Origin: Chloracidobacterium sp. UBA3360 | GTDB taxonomy: Bacteria > Acidobacteriota > Blastocatellia > Pyrinomonadales > Pyrinomonadaceae | Direction: 5' to 3' | Assembly: GCA_002360555.1 (NCBI GenBank) | Contig: DEQS01000054.1 | Span: 1 to 54,888 of the forward strand | DNA: 54,888 nucleotides | Shown here: positions 8,412 through 15,686 of the stretch, one piece after another | Layout of the letters: each line of letters opens with the position of its first letter | How positions within the stretch are numbered: position 1 is the stretch's first letter | Made by a program: the position numbers and the translations under genes | The notes under the pieces: generated by a model | What the model saw: only the letters and a program-made list of their open reading frames with translations | What the model was told of the DNA's origin: nothing | Database searches by the model: none

Positions 8412-9047
8412 ATGGACAAACGCACCCTCGCCGCCGAGATCAGCAAGCGGCTCAGGAAACTATATCCCGATGTACACGTTGAGCTGGATTACGGAACTCC
8501 GTTTGAGTTGATGATCGCCTCGATCCTCGCGGCGCAAAATACGGACGTGAACGTAAACAAGATCACGCCCGAGCTGTTTCGCAAATACCGCGGCCCGGCG
8601 GATTATCTAAAAGTCGAACAAGAAGAATTGGAAAAAGATATCTATGCCTCGGGATTTTTCCGGCAAAAGGCAAAGAGCATTCGAGCGGTATCTCAAAAAT
8701 TGATCGAGGATTTTGGGGGAAAGGTTCCTGAGACGATGGAAGAGTTACTTACATTGCCCGGCATCGGCCGCAAAACGGCCAACGTCGTTCTCGGCGACGC
8801 AATGGGCATCGCCGCCGGTATCGTCGTCGACACCCACAACATTCGCCTCTCGGCCCTGCTCGGCCTTTCGGAGCAAAAATCTGCCGACAAGATCGAACGC
8901 GATCTGATGGAACTCGTCCCCAAAAAAGACTGGATCCAATTCGGCCAATGGATCACCTGGCACGGCCGCCGAGTCTGCAACGCCAAAAAGCCAAAGTGCG
9001 GCGAATGCATCCTCGCGGACATCTGTCCGTCGCGGAAAGATGAATAA
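8412..9047 (+). CDS. nth: Endonuclease III (base-excision repair DNA glycosylase/AP lyase)
   Basis: At 211 residues this is the normal length for Nth. The helix-hairpin-helix LPGIGRKTANVVLGD carries the Schiff-base lysine at about residue 121. The catalytic aspartate is in VVDTHNIR at about residue 140. The C-terminal 4Fe-4S loop has the C-x6-C-x2-C-x5-C spacing, with cysteines at about residues 189, 196, 199 and 205. The enzyme removes oxidised pyrimidines from DNA and nicks the abasic site. I chose the ATG at 8412 rather than the GTG six bases earlier, because the -10 box at 8398-8403 leaves no room for an upstream start. mqnE follows after 25 bp in the same direction. Confidence 0.95.
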   Translation: MDKRTLAAEISKRLRKLYPDVHVELDYGTPFELMIASILAAQNTDVNVNKITPELFRKYRGPADYLKVEQEELEKDIYASGFFRQKAKSIRAVSQKLIEDFGGKVPETMEELLTLPGIGRKTANVVLGDAMGIAAGIVVDTHNIRLSALLGLSEQKSADKIERDLMELVPKKDWIQFGQWITWHGRRVCNAKKPKCGECILADICPSRKDE

Positions 9048-9072
9048 CATCTGTTAGAATAGTCTTAACAAT

Positions 9073-10179
<1,107 letters not shown>

Positions 10180-10198
10180 TCGATTAGGAGACAATGAA

Positions 10199-10426
10199 AT
10201 GGGCTTAGAAAGAATAACATTTGACGCAAACGTAATGGGCGGCAAGCCTTGCATTCGCGGGCTTCGCGTAACAGTTGGAACTATAGTCGGCCTCATCGCC
10301 GCCGGAAAGTCGTTCGCCGAGATACTAAAAGCCTATCCTTACCTCGAAGAACAAGACCTGCGTGAAGCCCTTTCGTATGCCGCGTGGCGTGTTGAGGAGA
10401 TCGAACTGCCGCTTGCTGCCGCATGA
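10199..10426 (+). CDS. DUF433 family antitoxin
   Basis: This 75-residue DUF433 protein has the family core GKPCIRGLRVTVGTIVGLIAAGKS followed by the ILKAYPYLEEQDLREAL helix-turn-helix-like region. These small proteins pair with PIN-like DUF5615 toxins, and that is the arrangement here: the stop overlaps the toxin start by 4 bp (ATGA at 10423-10426). The start is the ATG at 10199, with AGGAG nine bases upstream. A nearby ATG at 10194 is out of frame and closes at once. The pair sits between the two 38-bp repeats at the mqnE 3' end, so it was probably acquired as a unit. Confidence 0.88.
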   Translation: MGLERITFDANVMGGKPCIRGLRVTVGTIVGLIAAGKSFAEILKAYPYLEEQDLREALSYAAWRVEEIELPLAAA

Positions 10427-10797
10427 AGATCCTCATCGACATGAACCTGTCGCCGGATTGGAAGGCCGCATTTACGGCTGCGGACATCGAATCGGTGCAT
10501 TGGTCAACGACCGGCGACCCGCGAGCCGCAGATACCGAAATAGTCGAATACGCGCTAGCAAATGGCTACATCGTTTTTACTCACGACTTAGATTTTGGAA
10601 CCATTCTGGCCTTGACTCGTGCCGCAGGCCCAAGCGTTATCCAAGTCCGCACGCAGGACATCCTGCCTTCAAGCCTCGCAAAGACTCTTATTTCAGTTGT
10701 GCGAGGTAACGAGTCGGCTCTTGCAAAAGGAGCTTTGATCGTCGTGGACGAAGCAAGGGCAAGAGTCCGCATTTTACCTTTAGAAAGAAATTCATAG
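10423..10797 (+). CDS. DUF5615 PIN-like toxin
   Basis: The 124-residue protein belongs to the DUF5615 PIN-like group. It opens MKILIDMNLSPDW (Asp6) and has GDPRAADTEIVEYA (Asp32, Asp37, Glu39) and VFTHDLDFGT (Asp55, Asp57). This is the set of acidic residues expected to coordinate metal in a PIN-type ribonuclease. The family is predicted to act as an RNase toxin restrained by the DUF433 partner. Translation is coupled to the antitoxin by the ATGA overlap. All acidic positions are present and the frame is intact, so the module looks functional. Confidence 0.88.
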   Translation: MKILIDMNLSPDWKAAFTAADIESVHWSTTGDPRAADTEIVEYALANGYIVFTHDLDFGTILALTRAAGPSVIQVRTQDILPSSLAKTLISVVRGNESALAKGALIVVDEARARVRILPLERNS

Positions 10798-10817
10798 CAT
10801 AGTTTCTGGAGTATCCA

Positions 10818-10926
10818 CGGCGGCGAAGTAAAAATGACCAAACAAGAGATCATCGCGGGTGACCACCGCGCCGGGTTCGACCCCGTCGAACGCGACACCG
10901 TCTACAACCGCGTCGCCGCAGTGTAA
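10818..10926 (+). pseudogene. Displaced 3' tail of mqnE beyond the toxin-antitoxin cassette
   Basis: The first 38 bp (10818-10855) are identical to the mqnE 3' region. The rest encodes AGDHRAGFDPVERDTVYNRVAAV and then TAA, clearly homologous to the mqnE terminus EMIERAGFEAVERDTVYNRVEKAAI. Nearly every codon of the shared VERDTVYNRV stretch differs at the third base. This copy uses the C-ending codons typical of the mqnE body, so it is probably the original tail, now cut off from its gene. No other part of mqnE is present here. Confidence 0.85.
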
Positions 10927-10966
10927 GTTTGTCGTCCAGTTTTGCGTTGAATGAAGTGTGGGTGCG

Positions 10967-11335
10967 ATGACCGTTATTAGAAAATTGATTAGTCGTTTGC
11001 TCCGGCTGTTATTTACGCCAGTGGGCGTGGCGTTCCTAGTTGTCCACTGGCTCGTCGTTGTATTTGCGTACACGGGTGATTTTCCCGAGCCTGGTTTCGA
11101 CAACTACACGCTGCTCTCGGCGTACATATCGATCGTAAACATCCTTCCACTCCTGCTCGCATATGCCGCCAGCGGTTTAGTGGCTCAAATTGTTTCCCAT
11201 GAGACGTGGCTGACGACCTACATGGTTCTGACGATTATTTTTGCTTCAATACAATGGCTGCTGCTCGGAAGCTTTGTGCAATTCTTATGGGATCAACACC
11301 GTCCCAGCCTGTCAAAGATCCAGCTGAAGCCCTGA
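10967..11335 (+). CDS. Small uncharacterised membrane protein
   Basis: I do not recognise this 122-residue protein. It has a basic N-terminus (MTVIRKLISRLLRLLF) and three hydrophobic segments at about residues 20-38, 52-72 and 82-108. I chose the ATG at 10967; a GTG three codons upstream is possible. The stop codon falls inside the first unit of the following 21-bp tandem array. In the next reading frame the array is open for 7-residue repeats, so a -1 frameshift would add a heptad tail. I see no clear slippery site and treat that as unlikely. Confidence 0.55.
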   Translation: MTVIRKLISRLLRLLFTPVGVAFLVVHWLVVVFAYTGDFPEPGFDNYTLLSAYISIVNILPLLLAYAASGLVAQIVSHETWLTTYMVLTIIFASIQWLLLGSFVQFLWDQHRPSLSKIQLKP

Positions 11336-11480
11336 AAGTTCCTCGCAAGGCTCTGAAAGTGCCTCACGAAGCCCTGAAAGTACCTCACGAAGCGGTGAAA
11401 GTGCCTCACGAAGCGGTCAAAGTACCTTACGAAGCGGTCAAAGTTCCTCACGAAGCCCTCAAAATCCTTCAAGAAGCGTG
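11326..11480 (+). repeat. Tandem 21-bp array A (7 units)
   Basis: Seven consecutive 21-bp units start at 11326, 11347, 11368, 11389, 11410, 11431 and 11452, with a partial eighth. The consensus is close to GAAGCCCTGAAAGTACCTCA plus C. A degenerate unit may precede it at about 11311. Units differ mainly at positions that would be third bases of a heptad EA(L/V)KVPH. There are no spacers, so it is not CRISPR. It abuts array B, which has the same period but unrelated sequence. No transcript or protein can be assigned. Confidence 0.9.
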
Positions 11481-11481
11481 A

Positions 11482-11700
11482 AACTGCATTTTTATCGCGT
11501 TGCACAGGTTTTTATTCCCGTTGCACACGCTTGATTTCCTATTGCGCAAGCTAGAACTCTCATTGCACAGACATTTATTCTGTTTGCACAAACTTTTGTG
11601 CGTGTTGCACGGACGAGTTTTCGCATTGCACAAGCTAGTTTTCACGTTGCACAAGCGAGATTTCGCATTGCACAAACCCCTAGCACAATCATTGTGCAAA
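11482..11700 (+). repeat. Tandem 21-bp array B (9 units, TTGCAC core) ending in an inverted copy
   Basis: TTGCAC (once TTGCGC) recurs at exact 21-bp steps: 11500, 11521, 11542, 11563, 11584, 11605, 11626, 11647 and 11668. The intervening bases are variable and T-rich. At 11692-11699 the core appears inverted (TTGTGCAA), so the last unit can form an 8-bp stem with a 16-nt loop. Reading frames on both strands are open across it (heptads LHKLxFx or LCNAKxS), an arithmetic result of a 21-bp unit without stop codons. I do not call a gene. Confidence 0.9.
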
Positions 11701-11757
11701 AGATCTTGTCACGCAGTGAGTGATACCAAAGACTCACAAATCTTCGATTAGTTGCGC

Positions 11758-11769
11758 TATTATGACCGT
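11758..11769 (+). promoter_or_regulatory. TATTAT -10 box six bases before the orphan DUF433 ATG
   Basis: TATTAT at 11758-11763 is followed by six bases and then the ATG at 11770. A start site about 7 bp after a -10 box would coincide with the ATG, predicting a leaderless mRNA. No Shine-Dalgarno sequence is present. Confidence 0.4.
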
Positions 11770-11985
11770 ATGAATACAGCGATCGAACCGAGTGTTATTT
11801 CGCAGTCACCCGACGTGATGAGCGGTGCGGCAGTTTTTGCGGGGACTCGCGTTACGGTGCAAAGCTTGCTTGATTATCTGGCGGGTGGGCATTCGCTTGA
11901 CGAGTTTCTCGACGACTTTCCGACCGTGAAACGTGAGCAAGCCGTTACGTTTATAGCTGATCTAAGCCGCGTAGCGGCGGACTGA
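11770..11985 (+). CDS. Orphan DUF433 family antitoxin-like protein
   Basis: This 71-residue DUF433 protein has the core GAAVFAGTRVTVQSLLDYLAGGHS followed by LDEFLDDFPTVKREQAV. The start is the ATG at 11770. No DUF5615/PIN toxin gene follows. Instead, the last codons (SRVAAD) and the stop lie within the outer arm of a large palindromic element. The natural 3' end and any toxin partner may therefore have been replaced by that element. It is the second DUF433 gene within 1.6 kb but is only distantly similar to the first, so it is not a recent duplicate. It may be a solitary antitoxin that neutralises a toxin encoded elsewhere, or a relic. Confidence 0.8.
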   Translation: MNTAIEPSVISQSPDVMSGAAVFAGTRVTVQSLLDYLAGGHSLDEFLDDFPTVKREQAVTFIADLSRVAAD

Positions 11986-12152
11986 ATGTAGCCGTGGGTT
12001 TCAACCCACGGTAAGGGTGATAATTGATCTTCGTCGCGTAGCGACGATTGAATTACCGCCATGGATTCAATCGTCGCTACGCGACGACGATTTGGTTTCT
12101 TGCTACCGTGGGTTGAAACCCACGGCTAAATTCACCGGACCGCTACGCGGTC
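11965..12152. repeat. Large nested palindromic element (REP/MITE-like)
   Basis: There are perfect 25-bp inverted repeats at 11989-12013 and 12104-12128, and perfect 23-bp inverted repeats at 12031-12053 and 12065-12087 inside them. The outer arms extend imperfectly into the DUF433 coding region (CCGCGTAGCGG at about 11967-11977) and to about 12152. Each 25-bp arm is itself a hairpin, CCGTGGGTTTCAACCCACGG. A related copy lies at 48669-48767. No transposase is encoded, so it would be a non-autonomous element. Confidence 0.88.
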
Positions 12153-12168
12153 AGGACGTAAGAAGCTC

Positions 12169-12642
12169 ATGAGCGATACAGATATCCTAATTTCCGCTTT
12201 GGAGACGGCGCCCGGCGTGATCATCCCGCTGATCCGCGAGGTGCCGTCGCAGATCCTAAAGCGTCGTCCGAGCCCGGGGAAATGGTCGGCTTATGAGAAT
12301 GCGATCCATCTGTCGCAATCAGACGTTGCGTTTCGAGCGCGGCTTGACCTGATCCTTTCGACACCCAAACCGTTTATCAAGGTGATAGAGAACTCCGCCG
12401 AGGACGAAGCCGGAGCGATGCTCGAGGTTGACCTCGATGAGAGCCTAGCCCGCTACGTCCGCGAACGGGCTTCGCTTGTGAAACGACTAAATCAGCTTTC
12501 GCCCGAAGAATGGCACAAAACCGCCGTCCACGAGGCGTTTGACCATTATTCCGTATTCATCATGTTCCGGCATCTGTACGTCCACGAGATGCACCACGCT
12601 TATCTGATCGAACAGTTGCTGCTCAAAAATGATTGGGAGTAG
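12169..12642 (+). CDS. DinB/YfiT-like metalloenzyme-fold protein
   Basis: This 157-residue protein shows the four-helix DinB pattern. Family signposts are PSPGKWSAYENAIHLSQSD near residue 35-55 and the C-terminal HLYVHEMHHAYLIEQLL, which supplies the metal-binding histidines. Members bind a divalent metal and some are bacillithiol or mycothiol transferases, but the substrate here is unknown. It opens a run of small co-directional genes and starts 17 bp after the palindromic element. Its stop is 2 bp before the next ATG. Confidence 0.85.
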   Translation: MSDTDILISALETAPGVIIPLIREVPSQILKRRPSPGKWSAYENAIHLSQSDVAFRARLDLILSTPKPFIKVIENSAEDEAGAMLEVDLDESLARYVRERASLVKRLNQLSPEEWHKTAVHEAFDHYSVFIMFRHLYVHEMHHAYLIEQLLLKNDWE

Positions 12643-12644
12643 AT

Positions 12645-13043
12645 ATGGAAGCTGAGATCGAAGCTGTAAGACAGGCCTACGCCGCACTCAACCGCGGCGA
12701 TATCGACGGCTTTGTCAAAGACTTTGACCCGAATATCGAACGCATCGAGTTCGAAGGATCACCGATGGAGGGAAAGCACCACGGCATCGAAGCGGTCAGG
12801 GAACACGTCAATGCAGGCCGCTCGACCTGGGCCGAAGGTGCCTGCGAACCCGATCGATTCATCACCTCCGGCAATAAGGTCGTCGTGACCTGCCACGTCC
12901 GCGTCCGTCTAAAAGACCAAACCGACTGGCTCGAAGGCCGCACCGGTGACGTATTCACGTTCCGCAACGGCAAAGTCATCGAGTTCCGCACCTTCGCCGA
13001 GGAAAAAGACGCGCTAGAATATGCCGGCGTTGATAAAAAATAG
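12645..13043 (+). CDS. SnoaL/NTF2-like family protein
   Basis: The 132-residue protein has the cone-shaped NTF2-like layout: the first helix AVRQAYAALNRGDIDGFVKDF, then FEGSPMEGKHHGIEAVREH, and the C-terminal strands VVVTCHVRVRLK and VFTFRNGKVIEFRTF. The family includes small-molecule isomerases, polyketide cyclases and many uncharacterised stress proteins, and no specific reaction can be named. The start is the ATG at 12645, with GGGAG just upstream and only 2 bp after the DinB stop. Translational coupling is likely. Confidence 0.85.
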   Translation: MEAEIEAVRQAYAALNRGDIDGFVKDFDPNIERIEFEGSPMEGKHHGIEAVREHVNAGRSTWAEGACEPDRFITSGNKVVVTCHVRVRLKDQTDWLEGRTGDVFTFRNGKVIEFRTFAEEKDALEYAGVDKK

Positions 13044-13052
13044 GAGATAAAT

Positions 13053-13463
13053 ATGTTACGAATCGTTTTAGGCGTTATCGGCGGATTTATTAGCTGGATG
13101 TTCCTGTTTATCGGAATTGAAAAGATAATTTCCGCCATCTGGCCCGCATTTGGCGTCAATCAAAAGGCGTTCGAAGAGGCCATTAAAAATGGTGGAGCTT
13201 CGGGCTTCACGGCGGACACGACGATGCTGCTTACGCAGCTTGCATTCGGCTCAATAGTCTCCGTTGTGGCCGGATACTTAGCGGCACTCATCGCCGGTGA
13301 AAACTCACGCGCACCGCTTTTCGCCGGCTGTTTGCTGTTACTCATGGGCATCGCTAAGGCAGTTATGTCATGGCAGTATGTTCCGATTTGGTATCACATT
13401 GTCTTTACAGCAATGCTTCTGCCGTTGGCGATAGTGGGCGGTAGACTTATAAACACTAATTAG
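13053..13463 (+). CDS. Small four-helix integral membrane protein
   Basis: This 136-residue protein of unknown function has four hydrophobic segments at about residues 3-25, 58-82, 88-104 and 110-130. It is preceded by AGGAGAT seven bases before the ATG and follows the NTF2-like gene by 9 bp, so it belongs to the same operon. The charged loop between helices 1 and 2 (FGVNQKAFEEAIKNGG) is probably outside the membrane. Confidence 0.7.
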   Translation: MLRIVLGVIGGFISWMFLFIGIEKIISAIWPAFGVNQKAFEEAIKNGGASGFTADTTMLLTQLAFGSIVSVVAGYLAALIAGENSRAPLFAGCLLLLMGIAKAVMSWQYVPIWYHIVFTAMLLPLAIVGGRLINTN

Positions 13464-13481
13464 TAAGGCTGTTTTCTCCTA

Positions 13482-13573
13482 TTCTTCTTTGCGGTTTCCT
13501 TGGCGGACTTTGCGGCTTTGCGTGAGAAAAGCTGATTTCACGCAAAGCCGCAAAGAACGCAAAGGAAGAAAAG
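13482..13573. repeat. Inverted repeat with GCAAAGCCGCAAAG arms
   Basis: Perfect 18-bp arms at 13508-13525 and 13538-13555 can pair, and flanking TTTGCG/CGCAAAG motifs extend the structure. It sits between the membrane-protein and VOC genes, may end the upstream transcript, and belongs to a dispersed class of GCAAAG-type intergenic repeats. Confidence 0.7.
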
Positions 13574-13585
13574 TAAAACCAAACA

Positions 13586-13948
13586 ATGAAATTCGAAAAA
13601 CTAGTTCCAAATATCTTTTATGTCGATATCGCTGATGGTGTGAAGATGTTCGTCGATTGCCTCGGTTTTGAGATCAGGCATGACGAACGGCGGTCCCACC
13701 AGCCATTCTGCGTCGTCGGACGAGACGGCCTGGGCGTCAACCTTTTTCAAAACGCCGAGCTTGCCAAAGAACATAACCCCGAGTTCCGGCTCGTGACTAA
13801 AAATATCCAAGAGGTTTACGACAAGGTTTCCGTATCTCATCCTGAATTCCTTCACCCAAACCTTTCAAAGATCACCCTCCGCCCATGGGGAGCAAAAGAA
13901 TTCGCCCTAACCGACGGCCAAATCGGCATTGTTATTCAGGAGTGGTGA
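13586..13948 (+). CDS. VOC superfamily (glyoxalase/bleomycin-resistance-like) protein
   Basis: The 120-residue protein has the paired beta-alpha-beta pattern of the vicinal-oxygen-chelate fold. It starts KLVPNIFYVDIADGVKMFVDCLGFEIRHD and ends LRPWGAKEFALTDGQIGIVIQEW. Small VOC proteins isomerise, ring-cleave or sequester compounds, and the substrate is unknown. Metal ligands are not obvious, so it could be a binding protein. It lies just after the GCAAAG inverted repeat and before the arsR promoter. Confidence 0.82.
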   Translation: MKFEKLVPNIFYVDIADGVKMFVDCLGFEIRHDERRSHQPFCVVGRDGLGVNLFQNAELAKEHNPEFRLVTKNIQEVYDKVSVSHPEFLHPNLSKITLRPWGAKEFALTDGQIGIVIQEW

Positions 13949-14020
13949 AATTTCCGCTTTACTCCAAGCCTTAAGGTCGGCCCTATTTCTCCATGGTAAA
14001 AAAATCTTACGAAACCATTC

Positions 14021-14058
14021 GGTTGCACTTGACACATGCAACCGTTTGGTTGCATACT
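14021..14058 (+). promoter_or_regulatory. arsR promoter overlapped by a three-armed GGTTGCA operator
   Basis: TTGACA (14029-14034) and CATACT (14053-14058) form a -35/-10 pair with an 18-bp spacer. The arms GGTTGCA (14021-14027), TGCAACC (14037-14043) and GGTTGCA (14048-14054) give two overlapping inverted repeats with 9-bp and 4-bp spacers that cover both promoter boxes. This is the expected geometry for autorepression by the ArsR protein. Confidence 0.65.
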
Positions 14059-14071
14059 CATGTTCGAAGTT

Positions 14072-14392
14072 ATGAAACGAGACATTTTCCAAGCCATTGC
14101 TGATCCAACACGGCGGGCGATCATTGCGTTGATCGCGTTGCAGGCGATGACGCCGAATGCTCTGGCGGAGAATTTCCACACTACGCGGCAGGCAGTTTCT
14201 AAACACCTTCGCATTTTGACGGAATGCGAACTGGTAAAGCCTGAATACAGAGGACGCGAGATATATTACTCGCTGGAGATCGAAAAAATGAAAGAGATCG
14301 ACGAATGGCTGGAGCAGTACAGGCAGATCTGGGAGACGCGATACGAGCAACTCGATGAGGTGCTTGCGGTATTGAAATCGCAGAAAGGGTAG
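14072..14392 (+). CDS. ArsR/SmtB family winged-helix repressor
   Basis: The 106-residue ArsR-type regulator begins MKRDIFQAIADPTRRAIIALIA, the classic start of the group paired with SRPBCC proteins. Its recognition helix lies in NFHTTRQAVSKHLRILTE. It lacks the Cys-rich metal-binding loop of true ArsR/SmtB sensors, so it probably responds to something other than arsenic. In-frame ATGs at 14036 and 14060 lie within the promoter, so the start at 14072 is preferred, giving a leader of only a few bases. Two SRPBCC genes follow after a repeat element, and autoregulation is likely through the GGTTGCA arms. Confidence 0.9.
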   Translation: MKRDIFQAIADPTRRAIIALIALQAMTPNALAENFHTTRQAVSKHLRILTECELVKPEYRGREIYYSLEIEKMKEIDEWLEQYRQIWETRYEQLDEVLAVLKSQKG

Positions 14393-14407
14393 AGGCTTTA
14401 ACGCGAA

Positions 14408-14579
14408 GCGGCACATAGCCCCGTCGTTTACGGCGGGGTTCAGGTCGACGAAAGATTCTCAGCCCGTTTCAACGGGCTTACCCTCCAGCGGCTTAAGCCA
14501 AAAATGGGAAGGACGTTAAAACGCCCTTGGGTGGGGCGGCCTTACCTAACCCGCCCTAAAGGACGGGGCTATATGCCGC
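14408..14579. repeat. MITE-like element with about 33-bp imperfect terminal inverted repeats
   Basis: The left end (14408-14440, including TAGCCCCGTC and TTTACGGCGGGG) pairs with the right end (14548-14579). Inside is a perfect hairpin AGCCCGTT-TC-AACGGGCT at about 14462-14479. There is no open frame for a transposase. It separates arsR from the SRPBCC genes it probably controls. Confidence 0.75.
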
Positions 14580-14619
14580 CTGCGGCGGGTTTGAGAATTG
14601 GATGAATGAGGATGGATAT

Positions 14620-15117
14620 ATGGAATTTATTGTCAACAAAGAGACCAAAACGGTCTCAATAACAAAAGAATTTGCTGCGGAGTGTGACCTAGTCTGGGAC
14701 GCCTACACAAGACCCGAGCTGCTCGACCAGTGGTGGGCACCAAAACCGTTTGCGTCACGCACCAAGGTTATGGAATTCAGAGAGGGCGGCCGCAGGTTTT
14801 ACGCGATGGTCAACCCCGAGGGCGCAGAGCGTTGGGCGGTTCAAAAATATACATCCATTACGCCAAAAACCAATTTCAAATTCTTTAACGCTTTTGCCGA
14901 CGAAAACGAAAACCTCCAACTTCCCGGCTCTGACTGGGACTTTAGCTTTACCGAGAACGGCGGCAAGACGGCCGTACACGTCTCGATCTACAACGAGTCG
15001 CTCGAGCGGATGGAGCGGATTCTCGCGGACGGCGGCTTCGTCGAAGGAACAAAGATGCAGCTCAAAAATCTTGAAGAACTGCTTGCCGCATTATCAGAAA
15101 AAGGAGCGAAACAATGA
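14620..15117 (+). CDS. SRPBCC/AHSA1-type START-fold protein (first of two)
   Basis: This 165-residue protein has the AHSA1 pattern: ITKEFAAECDLVWDAYTRPELLDQWW near the N-terminus, then KYTSITPKTNFKF, and the closing helix LEELLAALSEKG. The fold makes a hydrophobic cavity and is often encoded next to ArsR repressors. The ligand is unknown. I prefer the ATG at 14620, with GAGGA six bases upstream; an ATG at 14602 is in frame. The stop overlaps the next gene by 4 bp (ATGA). Confidence 0.88.
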   Translation: MEFIVNKETKTVSITKEFAAECDLVWDAYTRPELLDQWWAPKPFASRTKVMEFREGGRRFYAMVNPEGAERWAVQKYTSITPKTNFKFFNAFADENENLQLPGSDWDFSFTENGGKTAVHVSIYNESLERMERILADGGFVEGTKMQLKNLEELLAALSEKGAKQ

Positions 15118-15611
15118 AACCTGCAGAAGTAAGCACTCCGTCAGATCGAGAAGTGCTAGTTAAGAGAAGCTTTGATGCCCCGGTGGATCTGGTGTGGCAG
15201 GCGTATACCGAGCCCGCGTTGATTCGTCGTTGGCTGACCGCCATGCCCGGATGGACGATGCCGGTGTGCGAGATGGATGTTAATGTCGGCGGGAAGTATC
15301 GCTGGCGGTGGCGAAATGAAGAGGACGGCATGGAGTTTGGTTTCACGGGCGAGATGCTGGAGGTCGCGTTGCATTCGAAGATCGCTCACACGCAGCTCTA
15401 CGACCCGGGCGACTCCGAATTTGGATCGATGGGAGGCGAACCGTCGATCATCACCGTCACGTTCAACGAGACCGACGGCGTCACGCACGTAGCGACCTCC
15501 ATCAAGTTCGCTTCGAAGGCGGATCGCGATGCGGCCATTTCAACCGGCATGACCGATGGAATGGAGATGAGTTACCAGTCGCTGGATGGCGTGCTCGCGA
15601 CATTGAGCTAA
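15114..15611 (+). CDS. SRPBCC/AHSA1-type START-fold protein (second of two)
   Basis: The 165-residue protein is a paralogue-like neighbour of the preceding gene. SFDAPVDLVWQAYTEPALIRRW, VGGKYRWRWRNEE, MLEVALHSKIAHTQLYD and GMEMSYQSLDGVLATL are the usual AHSA1 blocks. It overlaps the previous stop by 4 bp, so the two are translated together. Sequence similarity between the pair is limited to the fold signature, which points to an old rather than recent duplication. It probably belongs to the ArsR regulon. Confidence 0.9.
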   Translation: MKPAEVSTPSDREVLVKRSFDAPVDLVWQAYTEPALIRRWLTAMPGWTMPVCEMDVNVGGKYRWRWRNEEDGMEFGFTGEMLEVALHSKIAHTQLYDPGDSEFGSMGGEPSIITVTFNETDGVTHVATSIKFASKADRDAAISTGMTDGMEMSYQSLDGVLATLS

Positions 15612-15617
15612 GATCTT

Positions 15618-15666
15618 TAGCCACGAATGACACGAATAAGAACTCTTATATTCGTGCATTCGTGTC
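15618..15666. repeat. CACGAAT inverted repeat
   Basis: ACGAATGACACGAATAAG at about 15623 pairs with CTTATATTCGTGCATTCGT after a short loop. The same CCACGAATGACACGAAT word recurs at about 30977, so this is a dispersed repeat. Here it lies after the SRPBCC stop and could also act as a transcript end. Confidence 0.6.
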
Positions 15667-15686
15667 GTACCAATCTTTATTTCTAT

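Noticed and set aside
11206..11481. Open frame encoding EALKVPH heptads as a protein gene
   Set aside because: There is no ATG or ribosome site, only a GTG inside another gene's frame. A 21-bp unit without stops stays open automatically, so the open frame is not evidence of coding.
11326..11700. CRISPR array
   Set aside because: Units are contiguous 21-bp repeats with no unique spacers of constant length, and no cas genes are nearby.
11469..11751. Open frames on both strands over array B (Cys-rich LCNAK heptads or LHKL heptads)
   Set aside because: Both strands are open for the same arithmetic reason. No start signal and no hydrophobic or catalytic pattern supports either.
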